NCBI RefSeq assembly: GCF_009905375.1 | Contig: NW_027420610.1 | Location: 57,467-121,466, forward strand | Direction of reading: 5' to 3' | Length of the DNA: 64,000 nt | Source: Apium graveolens | Lineage: Eukaryota; Streptophyta; Magnoliopsida; Apiales; Apiaceae | Shown here: piece after piece, positions 11,003-23,731 of the stretch | How positions within the stretch are numbered: position 1 is the first letter of the stretch | Layout: the number at the start of each line of letters is the position of its first letter | Translations under genes and position numbers: made by a program | Notes under the pieces: generated by a model | Database searches by the model: none | What the model saw: only the letters and a program-made list of their open reading frames with translations | Told to the model about the DNA's origin: nothing

Positions 11003-12835
11003 ATTATATTTTCAGATTCTCAAGAATGGCCCTTTCACCCTATGAAAAGATTTGAGGAATCTACAGATGGAGATATAGTCATTCCAGCTCATTATGCACC
11101 TAAAGATCCTTCAAAATATACTGAACCTGAAAAGGAGAAAGTCTCCCTAGATAGTGGCTTGTAACTATTTTTAATAGAGTCATTTGACAATGTAATGTAC
11201 AATAACATTATCAACTGTGACACAACCAAACAGATCTGGGAGAAAATTGAGATTCTATGTGAGGGAACAAAGGAAGTTAGGTCAAACCAAAGGAGAATTT
11301 TGGTATCTCAGTATAAGGGTTTTATGGCTAAACCAAAGGAGAGTATAAATGATGTTTTTTAAAGGTTCAATAAGCCGATTAATGACTTGCAGCTTCCTGA
11401 AAAAATACTATAAAGCTGAGGAGGTTAACTTAAAGTTTTTGCTCACCCTTCCTGATCATTTAAACATAATATATTAGTTAGAAGAGAAGGGAGAGACTTG
11501 AGCAGGATGACATTGGAGGTTTTATATGGTATCTAATTATAAACTGGAAATAATTCATCCAACAATGACAGCAGCTGGAAAGGAAAAACACAGTATAACT
11601 ATGATGGCAATTTTGATACAGAATGCAGAAAGCAAAAGAGTGAAAAAGGACAAGGCTTATCTTGAATTGGAAGCAAAGTATGAAGCTCTTCTAAGAAAGC
11701 AACAGGGTAAAGCTTATATTGCAGAAGGAAAGAGTTGGGATGATTCTGAAAATGATGAAGATGAGGAGTTTGGAAACTATGCACTCATGGCCTTGGAGTA
11801 AGGAGAGTCATCTTCATCAAAAATAAAGGTACCAACTCTTACTACTATTGATTTGAATGCTAGTCAATATAAAGAGACTGTAAAAAAGATGAGCATAGAA
11901 ATGTTCCATATCCATACTAGCTTGGTAGCATCTACTGAAGAAGTCAGTAGGTTATCAAAAGCTAATGAGAAGCTTGAGATTGAGAAACAAGATCTAGAAC
12001 TACAGCTTGTTGAGCTTGAAACTGTCAAACAAGAAAATGAATATCTAAATACAAACTAAAGTGTGATACTGAGATAGAAGCTGTGTTAAGGGAGAAGCTA
12101 GAGAAGAATGAAGTGAAACTGAAATCATTCAGAAATACATTTAAGTTAGTTGCTCAGTATCATGAGAAGAATAAGCCATGTGCTAACATAGCTATTGGCT
12201 TAGATTATGATGCATTGAACAACAACAAGAAAGTTGAAGGTGATAAGGGAAAAACAACTGTAAGTGAAGATGTCCCAACGATGATGAGAAAGGTTGGTTC
12301 ACCTATGTTCAAAGCACGTGAAGTAAATTTCAGTAAAGTAGAGTTGATCATAAAGCAAGAAATTGTCGATGAAGATAATGAAAAGAAATGTACAGAAACA
12401 ACTTCAACTTCTAAAGCTGAGAAGAAGCCCATGATTGATCAAATCCCCAAGAAGCTAGTCAAGGAAGTTAAAAATGAGAATGCAGGAAAGAAGAAGAAAA
12501 ACATAAATGGAAAGATTGGGATAAACATAAGCAATAACTTTGCATTTGTTGCAGATGCTCCTAGAAAACAGTGTCAGAAATGTGGCTCTACAAATCATCT
12601 AACTCATCTTTGTAAAAAGGCTGTTAGTGAGCCAAGATTGGGAGCATGCAAATTTAATGAAGCAAAGACTGGGGATCCCTATTCTTTTTGTGATAAGTTT
12701 GATTGCATTCCTTGCAATATGAAAGTAATGAGAAGTTGCCACAAGCTGAGAGTAGAACTCAAGGAAATCAAAATTGGGTCTACATCCAAAAAGGAACATG
12801 CAAATCAAGAAATTAACACCATTCTTTATGAATGA
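11003..12835 (+). pseudogene. gag of element C (5'-truncated)
   Basis: Encodes the nucleocapsid-type protein of a copia element. The frame opens in mid-domain (..ILKNGPFTP), with no leader or start; stops and shifts occur around 11161, 11359, 11412 and 11799. A lysine- and glutamate-rich coiled-coil region spans 11600-12500. A CCHC zinc knuckle, CQKCGSTNHLTHLC, lies at about 12571-12612 and is intact. The longest open piece is 12083-12835 (250 codons). Confidence 0.85.
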
Positions 12836-12924
12836 ACTCATTCTAATTCTGCACATTCTGTTAACAAGAAGAAAGTACCCAACACTGCTTGAGTAGCTAA
12901 AAACACTTAATCCTCATTGTGTGC

Positions 12925-14085
12925 AGGGAAAAATGAAGAGAGTCATATGGATCATAGAAAGTGGATGCTCAAGATACATGACAGTTGATATGGAAAAATG
13001 AAGTGGTTGCTGGTTTAGAAGTAAATCTCCCAAGTGTCAGTCAATTCACTAATAGAGGATTCAATGTTAAATTTGACAAAGGAGAATGCTTAATCATCAG
13101 CAAAAAGACTAATAAAGTTGCTCTGAAAGGAGTAAGAAAAGGAAGCTTATTTATTGTAGACCTCTACTCAGCAAATGAGGCTGGAATTTGTTACTTCTAA
13201 ACCAAGGCATCTGAAGAAAAAAGCAAGTTGTGGCATAAAAAGCTCTCTCACTTGAATTTTAAAGCAATCAACACGCTAGTAAAAAAGGAGTTAGTGAGAG
13301 ATATGCTAAATCTGGAGTTTGCTCAAAATGAGGTCTGTGAGGCTTGTCAAAAAGGAAAAATAAAGAAATCAAGTCACAAGAGTAAAATTGTGAATTCTAT
13401 AAGTGCACCTTTACAACTCATTCACATGGACTTATTTGGACCAGTTAATGTCTTATCAATTTCAAGAAAGAAATATGCACTTGTGATGGTGGATGACTAC
13501 TCAAGATACACATGGGTAAAATTTATGCACTCTAAAGATGAAACTCCACACATCATAATTGAACACATCAAGAAGATTGAGAAGTAGGCTGAAGATCAGA
13601 ATTGTGTGAAAAGATTGAGGAGTGACAATGGTAGAGAATTCAGAAATGCAACTTTAATTGAATTCTGCAAAGACAAAGGCATTGTTCAAGAATTCTTAGC
13701 AGCTAGGACACCTCAACAAAATGGTGTTGTTGAAAGGAAAAATAGAATATTAGTGGAGGCTGCTAGAACAATGCTGCAAGATGCCAAATTGCCAACCAGT
13801 TTTTGGGAAGAAGCTGTCAATACTGCATGCTATACCCAAAATAGATATCTCATTAACAAGAATCTTGGTAAATCACCCTACTCAATCTTATCTAAAAGAA
13901 AATCTACTGTGAAGCATCTTCATGTGTTTGGAAGCAAGTGTTATATTTTAAAAGACAACTCTGAATATGTGGGAAAATTTGACTCTAAAGTTTTTGAAGC
14001 AATTTTTCAGGGATATTCATTGGAGAAAACAACCTACAAAGTCTATGTGCTTGAACAAAAGAAAATATGGAAAGCACAAATGTAA
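12925..14085 (+). pseudogene. Protease and integrase region of element C
   Basis: The protease active site reads WIIESGCSRYMT near 12945, with Glu in place of the catalytic Asp of DSG/DTG. The GAG-pre-integrase HHCC zinc site follows: WHKKLSHLN ... CEACQKGK at 13228-13365. The integrase core keeps its acidic triad in context (HMDLFGP, RSDNGREF, ERKNRIL). A TAG at 13585-13587 splits the frame. The ends degrade after 14085. Confidence 0.88.
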
Positions 14086-16019
14086 ATTTTGATGATGACA
14101 AGTATCCGGACTTGGAATGCCTTGATGAAAATGAAGTTGAGGCCCTGAAATTTGAAAATATCAACTTTGATAGTGATTCTGAGGATGAAGCTGAAATCAA
14201 CACAGATCACAGAATGGATGAAAAGTCAACTGAACAAGTGAATCATGAGAATGGAAGCTCATCTCAAACACATGAATTTTATAGCACAAACTCAAGGGGA
14301 GAAAGAGGAGAAAATTCTGCAAGTCATGCCAATGGTGAAGAAAATGCAGAAAACTCAAGTCAACAAACTCACACCAGAAAATGGGATAAAAGTCACACAA
14401 GAGAAGCAATTATTGGTGACCCAATTGTTGGAGTAGGGACTAGAAGTGCAACTGCAAATGAATGCCTTAATGCATGTTTTCTTTCATAAATTGAGCCTAA
14501 GAAAACTGAGGAAGCTCTACTTGATCCTGATTGGATATCTTCTATGCAAGAGGAGCTAAATCAGTTTGAGAGTAACAAAGTTTGGGAGTTGGTTCCTGCA
14601 CCAAAGAACATAAGTGTAAATGGAACAAAGTGGGTGTTCAAGAACAAAATGGATGAAAATGGAATTGTTACCAGAAACAAAGCAAGGTTGGTTGCAAAAG
14701 GTTACTCACAGGAAGAAGGGATTGATTATGATGAAACTTTTGCTCTAGTTGCAAGACTTGAAGCAATAAGGATCTTTCTTGCATTTGCTGCACATTCAAA
14801 TTTCAAGGTGTATCAAATGGATGTAAAGAGTGACTTCCTTAATGGTGAGTTGGAAGAAGTTTATATACAATAACCACCTGGCTTTGAAGATCCAGAATTT
14901 CTAGATTTTGTATACAAATTACTCAAGGCTCTCTATGGACTAAAACAAGCACCTAGAGCTTGGTATGACATTCTATCAAAATTCTTAATCAAACATGGTT
15001 TCACTAGAGGTACAATTGACAAGACTCTCTTCTACAAGCAACATGGTATTGATATGATCCTAGTTCAAATCTATGTGGATGAAATCATTTTTGGTTCTAT
15101 AAATGAAAATTCATGTCAAAGATTCTCAAAACTCATGCAGAGATAATATGAAATGAGTATGATGGAAGAATTAAGTTACTTTCTTGGACTTCAAGTTAGT
15201 CAAATAAGTGATTGAATCTTCATCAGCCAAACTAGGTATGTCAAGGATTTATTGAAGAAGTTTGGTATGGTTGATTGTTCACCTGCATCTACACCAATGT
15301 CTACAGCTACTAAGTTGGATGAAGATAGGAAAGGAAAAAGTGTAGACATTTCAGGTTATAAAGGAATGATTGCATCTTTATTATAATTAACTGCTAGTAG
15401 ACCAGACATTATGTTTACAACATTTTCGTGTACAAGATTTCAAGCCAATCCAAAGGAATCACATTTGATGGTTGTGAAGAGAATTTTCAAATACCTAAAA
15501 AGAACTCCAAACTTGGGATTATGGTATCCTAAGGGAACATGTTTTGAAGCTGTTGGATACATAGATGCAAATTTTACTAGATGCGGGGTTGAGAGAAAGA
15601 GTACTAGTGGAAGCTGTTAGTTTCTTGGACAAAGACTTGTATCCTGGTATAGCAAGAAATAACAATCTGTGTCAACTTCCACAACTGAGGCTGAATACAT
15701 AGCTTCTTGAAGTTGCTGTGCTCAAGTGCTTTGAATTAGAAATCAGCTAATGGATTATGGCCTAGTGTTGCACATAATTCCAATTATGTGTGATAATACA
15801 AGTGTTATATCTATTGTGGCTAATCCAGTTAATCATTCTAGAACAAAGCACATAGATGTAAGGTACCATTTTATTAAAGAACATGCTGCAAATGGTACCT
15901 TTGAGCTGATTTTTGTTCCAACAGAAAAAAAATTAGCTGAAAGTTTAACTAAACCTTTGGATGAAGCTACTTTCACTAGACTTGTAGGTAAAATTGGTAT
16001 GTTTAATTCTTCATCCTAA
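14067..16019 (+). pseudogene. Reverse transcriptase-RNase H of element C
   Basis: From 14544, copia-type RT: KTKW-like block (GTKWVFKNK), [35 protein letters not shown], and ALYGLKQAPRAWY near 14930. The active-site box reads YVDEI at about 15073-15087 instead of YVDD. RNase H includes RKSTSGSC, STTEAEYIAS and SRTKHIDVRYHFI. At least six in-frame stops occur (for example 14871, 15145, 15216). The N-terminal stretch 14067-14489 is an acidic spacer. The family end motif TKPLDEATF near 15950 is present. Confidence 0.9.
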
Positions 16020-16262
16020 AGGCAAGAACTCAGCTAATATTTTGCAGCAGATTAATTTCTAGTAAATCAATTTTAATTTGATTTAATTGAAAATTAACTG
16101 AAATATGAATTATAAATATTTCAGATTTCTTTGCATATTTATTTTTCATCTTACTAATTGTCAATTTGGAAATTTACAAATTTTAAGTAAACTGTCTCCT
16201 TGTAAATTCATATTTTCAATATATGGAGTTAATAAAAGATAGATCTCAAAAGCAGCAAAAGT

Positions 16263-16950
16263 ATATAGATAACTGAGTTCTCGATAAGTATAAATGACTT
16301 GTCGATAAGTATAAATGACTTCTCGATAAGACATTTTGAGACTTCTCGAAGTAGTTCTTGATAAGACAGTTTTGGACTTCTCGAGTAAGACATCTCGATA
16401 AGTCATTTTGAATTCTCGATAGAGTTCTCAATATGTCTTTGTTAGACCTCTCACGGACATCTCGATAAGTTATTATGACTTCTCGAATAACTTCTCGAAT
16501 AAGGCCATTACTATACTTCTCGAATGAATATCTTGATAAGCCACTCTATGACTTCTCGATAAGTATTATAGAGTTCTCGAGTAATCTACTTTGAGTTCTC
16601 TACAAGTTCAATTTAAACTTATCTTTAACTCAGACTGAGATAATTTTATTTAATAAATTATTTTCAGAATGATACTTTTGATATAATTTATTCTGATTTT
16701 ATTTTGATTTATTCAAATAAAAATTGGAAACAATTTAGTCCAGTCAGAACAAACTGGGTATTTATTTGACATCTCGACAACTTATTTTCTAGTTCTCGAT
16801 AAGAGTCAGGAAAATGACATATCGATATGTATTCATTCTCTAAATATGACTTCTCGATAAGGAAATTCCAAACATCCATTTTTAGTTCTCGATAAGTCAT
16901 TTACCTTTTACTATAAATACCCAGACATCTCGACATACACCTCTTTACGC
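16263..16950 (+). promoter_or_regulatory. Motif array and candidate promoter before the env-like ORF
   Basis: Some 20 copies of (A)(C/G)TTCTCGATAAG-type motifs fill the gap between pol and the env-like ORF. A TATA-like CTATAAATAC lies at 16911-16920 near the end, about 140 bp before the ATG at 17058. The arrangement (motif array, TATA, short leader, ORF) copies that of the element's own LTR. A promoter role is inferred. Confidence 0.5.
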
Positions 16951-17057
16951 TTTCGAGATCTCTAAGTGACCTAATTTTTTTAATTCTCAACCGCTCTCTC
17001 TCGTTTCAAACTCTTTCTCCCTAATTTTTCCTACCCATTCAAATTCAAACTATTCCA

Positions 17058-18803
17058 ATGGCCTCAAACACAGTTACACCTTTCATCCCAAAGGAGGGAA
17101 CCAATTACCTCGTTTTAATGATGCAAACCAGGCTTCTGATACTTTCAAGAGTTTTTTGAAGTTTCTCTCTGAGACTTATTTTGCAGGTGCTTTAACAGAA
17201 AATACAGTCATGTACTTGGATGTTCTAAGAGATTTCTGGAACACAGCCGTGATAAGGGTAGTAGTGCATGAGAACCAAACTGCTTCCATGTTGGTTATTG
17301 CTCTATTAAGGGTCAACAAGTGGAATTTTCTAAAACAGATGTAAATATGGCCTTGGGGATTCCTACTAAAAATCTGATGGAGGTTCTAACTCAAGATGAA
17401 TTAGCTGAATTCATGGACTTCATCAACTATAGTGAAAGGATCAACTTGGCCAGTCTCAACAAGAAGAATTTGAGGAAGGAATAGTCATTCCTGTTTGACT
17501 CCATTGTGAGAGCATTCACATGTAGGAAGACAGGGTGTGATAACATTTCTAGTGTAGTTCAGAAGCTGGTATTCTCCATGGCTCCCAATAGACACATCAA
17601 TGTGGGGATGCTAATTCTGCAGGAACTCAGCACAAGGCTAACTATGCCTTTGTCTTCAAGAGGTAAGTAAATTTTCTTTCCTAGGGTTATAATGTCTACT
17701 TTAATCCATAAAGTTACAGAAATTCATTTACTTGATGCTATAGATTGGACAAAAATAGGCAATTGTAAGTAAGTGTCCAAAATTTTATTTGGTTCACTTA
17801 CTACAAAGAACAAGGTAAGTATGAGTCTCAAAATCACTCCATTTATGTTGGAGAGATTTAAGACTTACCCTTACCCCATGTCTGACATGAGGTCTACTAT
17901 TATATCTAGTATAGTAATGGTTCCTGTACCTGTGGAAGAACAAACACAGGAACACCAACATGGACCTTCCCATACTGAGACCATTTCTTCTTTACCATTA
18001 GAAGCTAGGAAGCCAACCACTTCATCCTACCAAAAGGGTGAAGTGAGTAAAAAGAAAAGAAATCAAGCACCTTTAACAATAATAAAAGAGAGTGGTGAGG
18101 ATCAAACAGAAAAAGAGTCACCTTTGGTCAAGAAAACAAAGAAGGTGAAAAAAACTGAGCTGACCACTCAAGCCACCTCTGCATCCTCCCAAAAGGATGT
18201 AGTTGTAAAGTAGGGACTTAAATAGACTCTAGAGATATCCTCTCAACAGGGTGTCTCTATTGAACAAAGCATCCACCCTAATGCACCCGGTGCAGAGTCT
18301 ACACCATCACATGAACAAATTCAAGTGTATGAAAGAAGAAATAAGGATGACACACACAAAGAGAGCACATCTCTTGAAGCTCCCTCATTCATTCAGGGGA
18401 AGCTGCCAAAACTCAACTTTGAAATGCAAACTCTAATTTCTCAAATTTCTTCTTCATATAATGAAGCACTTGAATTTGACTCTCAAGTGCTGCCAACTTC
18501 AAGTGACATAGTTCATGAAATTATGCTCACCACCCGAGACCCAAATTTTGTTGGTGAGAAGCTACATGCTGGGGTAGACCTTGATGATACCAACATAAAC
18601 ATAGGGGTTTCATCAGCTTTTACTGAAGACCCTGTGGTAGTTTCCAATGCACCTTCATGTGCAAATCAACCTTCACAGGTTGTAAGGTTTGAGGGTAGTA
18701 CTCCTGAGGGGGAGCTATATAAATCCTCTCTAATTCAATTAGAGGTTCTTGTTGGAGGAACAACTCCCCTCAAAACCCTAGCTGAGATTGCACTCATAAT
18801 TAA
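17058..18803 (+). pseudogene. env-like ORF of element C, 5' third
   Basis: Starts MASNTVTPF at 17058 and shifts frame near 17130 and 17290; stops occur at 17482, 17668 and 18211. The best open pieces are 17773-18213 and 18325-18803. The last ends ..LAEIALII, where element A inserted; the frame resumes at 45325 once A and one ATTAA copy are removed. In SIRE elements an ORF in this position is called env-like by place; I see no clear signal peptide or transmembrane segment. Confidence 0.75.
18799..18803. other. Target-site duplication of element A, left copy (ATTAA)
   Basis: Identical to 45320-45324 on the other side of A. A 5 bp duplication is standard for LTR retrotransposons. Confidence 0.9.
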
Positions 18804-21418
18804 TGTAATAACCCCAAAAATTTTGGACTTTTTTGTAACCCTTATGAATACTGATTTTGCTGATTATGCTGATTAAGAAAACTTTTCATGCTACACTATG
18901 TAGGACTTCTTTTATTGATATTCTGAGATCTTATTAGTACTTCATATGGTATATAAGTGTACGTAAAGATCGTCAGAATCCAAATTCGAACACTTTGATT
19001 TTTCCCGAAAATCCACCAGATACCGAAAGAATTGAGTATAAGGTAACATGATTAAAATGATTTAAATTCAAGGATTATAAGAGAGGATCATAAAAGGAAT
19101 ATAAAATATTGAGAAAGGTTTAGGGGAACCCAAGTAATAAGATCCCGGATATGATCCCTCAAATGACAAACGAGAACGAAAGTTAAGCGAATCGTATAAC
19201 AGATAAGCGGTAATTAGCCCAGTAATTAAGGGTTAATCAAAGAGGTTAGTAGATGATGATGTCATCACACCACAAAGGGAAGACAAGTGTATAAAAATGA
19301 CACAAGCTTGATGACATAAGCATGACAAGGAGAAGTGTGTTGTTGGTTGATTCTTGGCCATGTAAATTTTACCATGGTAAAAATTTAATCAATTGCCAAG
19401 ACAAAAAGAAGAAGCAACCAAACATAATTCATAAAAGAAAAAGAAGAGAAGTTGACTTGCTCTCTCAAGAACAAGCTCTCGGCCTTCTTCCTTTTTCAAG
19501 AGGAAAAATTCCAAAAATCAATATCCAAGCTTTGTTAAATTACAAGGTAATTATCCAAGGTCCCTTATGATTAGTTATGGCTACCCTAGGAGTTTAAGCT
19601 CCAAATCCCTTCACAATCTCTTTCGATAAATCAAGGAAGAAGATGATAAATAGTGTTTTCAAGTTACTAACTTTGTTTTCTTTGTTTTTCCTTTAAGATC
19701 CAAACATTCCTAGGCTATCTCAAGGCTTCTTAATGCTTCCTAGCTACTCTAATCACTCCAAGGAAGGTATAACACCTCCAAACCCTAACTTCACTTTGAA
19801 TATTAGGAATGGTTTTGATTGTTATAGTAAATGAGAAGCATGATACTTGTGTGTTTAAAGTTTGAATTGGATTTTTAGTGATTTGGAAGTTGGAACCTTG
19901 TTTATAGTTAATGAAACTTAAGTATAGTGAGTATTTCATGTTTGGGGTTGAATGAATTGGAAAATCTTGAGGTTTGGGACTGATTTAGTAAGGTTTGGAT
20001 GAGGGTTGGTTGTATTGTTGGTTGTGAGTTGAATTGTGGTTGTTTGGAGTGGTTTAAAACTTGGTAATCGCATAAACATAGCGGTCGTAATATCAGTTTT
20101 CATACAACTGCTTGTTCTTAGTGTTCGGGACAGAGGGCTAACTGTTGAATCTGTGACTTTCCCATGCTTAGCTATATTGTGTCATAAGCTTCGTTTTGAT
20201 ATGTGGTTCACTTAAATCCGATGTACGGTTTAGGAGAAACGTCCGTTTTAAGTAACGGCGTTTCACGAACGAACCATTTCCCCTCACCTTACTTTGAAAC
20301 CTTGGTTAAGGTCCTTAAATGACTATTTGGAGTAAGAAACAATTATATAAGGTTAATAGGTCAGTTGGTAGAGTATTCGTGAAGGAGTCGCCTTAAAATT
20401 CGTAACGATTAATTTATTAAAAATGGTGGAGCCGAGGGTACTCGAGCGACTTATGTGAATCGTTAAGCGCAAAAATGAACGTTAGGGTCTAATTGGTTAA
20501 AGACTAGTTTCTTAAGCGACCGTGGTTTAATTCCAACTTATATATTGTTTATAGGTTACCAGACTCGCCCCATGCCTTTTACCACCCGCAGTCGCTCAGG
20601 CAAGTTTTCTACCCGTTATACTGTTGTTGTGACGTATATGTGTATATGCATTATCTTGTGATAAGTGCATGATTGTTATTAGCAAATCTTGCGATATATT
20701 GGAGCATGCTGATATGATATATATGCATGCCTGTTTCGTAATCTTGATATCTCCTTATTAAATTCAAATGCTTATAAACTACATAATACCTATGCTAGAG
20801 ATAAGCAGTAGTTGCGTATACCCTTAGTATAGGGGACCCAAAGGTGAACATTTTCTAAACCGGGAGTCGATGTTCCCAAGTGTGATATATATTTATATAT
20901 ATATATAGTTTTATATAACTATTAATCAAATAAGGTATATTCGATAGTTTTGAATAATAATCAGACTTATTTTCGATTATTCAAATAAAGATCGTACTTT
21001 CGTATAAATATATCTTTTGTTATTTATTATTCATTTCATGTATGAGTTTTTAAAACTTCTACTTCAATTATTTTTATAAAGATTATCCTTATGGGAATAT
21101 TATTTAAATAATAATATTCAGATATTTTCTAATATATCGGGATTGATTTATTTTATTAAATCATCATTACTCTAAATATTCTTTAAAATATTTTCGAGTC
21201 TTCAAAATGATTTTAAAAGTTAGAGGTGATCCCAAAACTCATTTTAAGATTTAAGATCTTCCTTTCGAAGGGGATTTAAATACTCGCTCAAAACCTAATG
21301 AATCCGGCTTTGTGGTGTATTTTTGGAGCAATGAAGTTGCTAACTTGGTAAAAGAGTTTGATTACTTGCCCAACATTCAGGAAGTAAACCCAATCTAAAT
21401 GCGTCGACATAAGCAACA

Positions 21419-21500
21419 TGGACTCAGCGGGGGTCCATGAAAGTGTAAGTGGCTCAGTGGGAGTCCATCAATGCGTAAGTGGCTGAGTGGCAGTCCAACA
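21419..21500 (+). repeat. Three-unit ~30-bp hairpin repeat in LTR A
   Basis: Three units each carry GGCTCAGTGGGAGTCCA-like sequence joined by GTAAGT; the first can fold TGGAC with GTCCA. Copied in the 3' LTR at 44266-44345 and related to 1774-1826 in LTR F. Confidence 0.7.
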
Positions 21501-22067
21501 TAAGGTCCTAATGCGACCAGGGTGATGACCACTGGGGGATTCATCCATCTACTAGTAGAAAAGGTTACTTATTGGTATCTTTGCCTGATCAGCAAGATAT
21601 CAGGTTTATGCCGAAGTATCTTCTTTCCAAAATTCTTGGGAATGACAACTCTGCTTATACTTTTAATAGCAGAAGAGTGTATGAGATGTATATATATATA
21701 TGTATATATATATCGGGACTAATGAAGTATCTCATAACTTCATTCTTTCAACTGATATTTCAAAGACTGAACCTATTCAAGTCTTAGCTTGTAGTCTCAT
21801 CTATGTGACGAACTTCGAAAACTTATGATACTTTGAGCAGTGGTAGTTCAAGTAGTTTTCTAAAATGATATAAGTATAGTGAAGTATTTGGTAAATTCAT
21901 CTCCCTTTTAGTTTATATCCAGTATGTAATTATCTTATACTTGATAAAGGTTTCCAGTAAGTTATTTATTTAGATACTTCCATTATTGATTAAACTTTAT
22001 ATTATCTTGCGAGCTGTAATGCTCACTCTTGTTTCATTTCTTCATCACACAACAACAGTTAGGAAAG

Positions 22068-22244
22068 ATGGCCAAACTCCAACAGACCCAGCGCAAGAGC
22101 GTGGGAAGCGTCCCGCGTCTTCCCGTTGATATCATAGCTGCTATAGCTGAAGAGGCAGATCTATCTGTAGATCAGGCATTCTACTTTTGGGAATCAATTA
22201 TGTATAATTATAACTTGTGGCAGATAATAGCAATTAACTGTTAA
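22068..22244 (+). CDS. Short ORF within 5' LTR of A (58 aa)
   Basis: Starts MAKLQQTQRKSV at 22068 after CAACAACAGTTAGGAAAG, with a pyrimidine-rich stretch before the CAG that looks like a splice acceptor. It is 396 bp from the LTR end. The 3' LTR copy (44924-45112) is also open, 62 residues. No domain is recognised. Compare the LTR short ORFs at 950-1204 (F) and 32240-32356 (B). Confidence 0.45.
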   Translation: MAKLQQTQRKSVGSVPRLPVDIIAAIAEEADLSVDQAFYFWESIMYNYNLWQIIAINC

Positions 22245-22467
22245 CTTATTAAGTAATCATTTTGGGTTGTAATAACTTTTAATTTGTGGATTCAAGGACT
22301 TGTACTTATTTAAATTTCATCTCTGAGACTATAACGTGTTGTGGTGTGTGTTAGTGTGGGGTCACAACATAAGGTTATTTATTTTTAATTAAGTTATGTG
22401 ATATTTATGGAAAAAAAGACCATGACGACCCGGATCCCCGATCCCGGATCTGGGGGTGTTACAGAAA

Positions 22468-22479
22468 TGGTATCAGAGC
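22468..22479 (+). other. Primer-binding site of element A
   Basis: TGGTATCAGAGC, complementary to initiator tRNA-Met, 4 nt after the LTR. Confidence 0.93.
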
Positions 22480-22675
22480 TAAGCGTTATAAACCTCAGAG
22501 ATGATGCAACGATATAATATTAAACTCACAAAGATAATAAGAACTCTTGCGAAGTTCATGGTCGGACTACTTAAAGTAGTGCTGACAGTTAAAACCCTTA
22601 CGGGAATTATTATAAGTATCGTGATAGTAACTTAGCTCGTTTAATGTGTAGGAGCATGAGATAGAGGACCCAGAG

Positions 22676-23182
22676 ATGTTCGAGCGTGAGCAGGATGAGG
22701 CACTGCTAGATGTCGAGGATCAGGAGGAGCCTGAGGAGGATGAGATGGAGGAGGATGACCCCTCAGAGGAGTCAGAGATAGAGGTAATTGCGATTTCAGA
22801 TGAGGAGGACCCGGATGAGGTCCCAGTAGCTGAGGAGCATGCCGGAGCTATAGTGGAGTATACTGGTACCCCTCTACCCTCACTCCTCATGGTCAGAGCT
22901 GCTACCCCTCCACCACTATCTTGGAGCCCCTATGATGACAGCTCTGAGACCCATACCCCCGAGCCTAGGCAGACCGAGGAGGCACCCCCAGCGGCTCCGG
23001 ATTCACCACCTCTCGACCCTGCCCATAGGCGTTCTTTGTTAGCTCACGGCTATGTTCAGGATGTTCTGAGGACTCGAGTGGCTGTTGCTGAGGCCCGGAT
23101 GCATGAGGCTAGGAGAGAGTTGGATGTAGAGAGAGCTGGTAGGCGTGCACGAGCTTATGAGGCTAGAGCTACCATACCCTGA
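22676..23182 (+). CDS. Pre-gag ORF of element A (168 aa)
   Basis: Open from ATG 22676 to a TGA at 23180-23182. The N-terminal ~60 residues are almost all acidic (long Glu/Asp runs), followed by a proline-rich middle (residues ~65-120) and an Arg/Glu-rich helical end (~125-165) that could form a coiled coil. Related codons seem to continue after the stop toward 23340. It lies between PBS and gag, and resembles the ORFs in B (32813) and F (617-366) in place and composition. Role unknown; not a standard gypsy product. Confidence 0.6.
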   Translation: MFEREQDEALLDVEDQEEPEEDEMEEDDPSEESEIEVIAISDEEDPDEVPVAEEHAGAIVEYTGTPLPSLLMVRAATPPPLSWSPYDDSSETHTPEPRQTEEAPPAAPDSPPLDPAHRRSLLAHGYVQDVLRTRVAVAEARMHEARRELDVERAGRRARAYEARATIP

Positions 23183-23731
23183 TCCTTGAGGAGAGAGCTG
23201 ACCGGGATAGAGCTTATGGCCCGTGCGAGGCTCCGATCACTTCATGGGGACAGACATGGCAGGATATCCAGGAGACAGGATGATTACATTTTCCGTCGTG
23301 CGATGGAGAGAGTGTGGGAGTTGACCCGCTTTGATGATTAATTCAAGACCAGTGATGTGGTAGTCTAGTTGTTTAGTTAGTCAAGGCCATAGTAAAAGCC
23401 AGTTTTCCGAGATAGTTGACTTGTATATAGTATCCCTTTCTCTGACTAGACAGATAGACTCATGTATTTCACTTTTGGGCAGATGACTGTAGCACTGTTG
23501 TACTTTTGACCAGATCGAACTATGTATTTCTCGCATTATGTATATATTTGTTTCCTTTCAGTTCAGTTCCTTATTGACGAGATCACTGTTTTTATCGTTA
23601 TTATTACTACACTTCTTATTAGAACTGTCATAATATAATAGAATTGTGAGATACGTTCTCCCCATTACGCAAGGCACAATCTTATGTCTGATTGTGACCT
23701 AACGTTGAATTTTCCAAAATTTATCAGTATC

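Larger units (their letters stand above)
18804..22463 (+). repeat. 5' LTR of element A (3660 bp)
   Basis: Bounded by TGTAATAACC and GGGGTGTTACA, followed 4 nt later by the PBS. It contains an AT microsatellite (20886-20908), a three-unit hairpin repeat (21419-21500) and a short ORF (22068-22244). A 12 bp stretch near 18860 is absent from the 3' copy. Confidence 0.95.

Noticed and set aside
20355..20405. tRNA-like A-box (GGTCAGTTGGTAGAG) in LTR A
   Set aside because: No B-box or cloverleaf follows at the right distance, and it lies inside an LTR.
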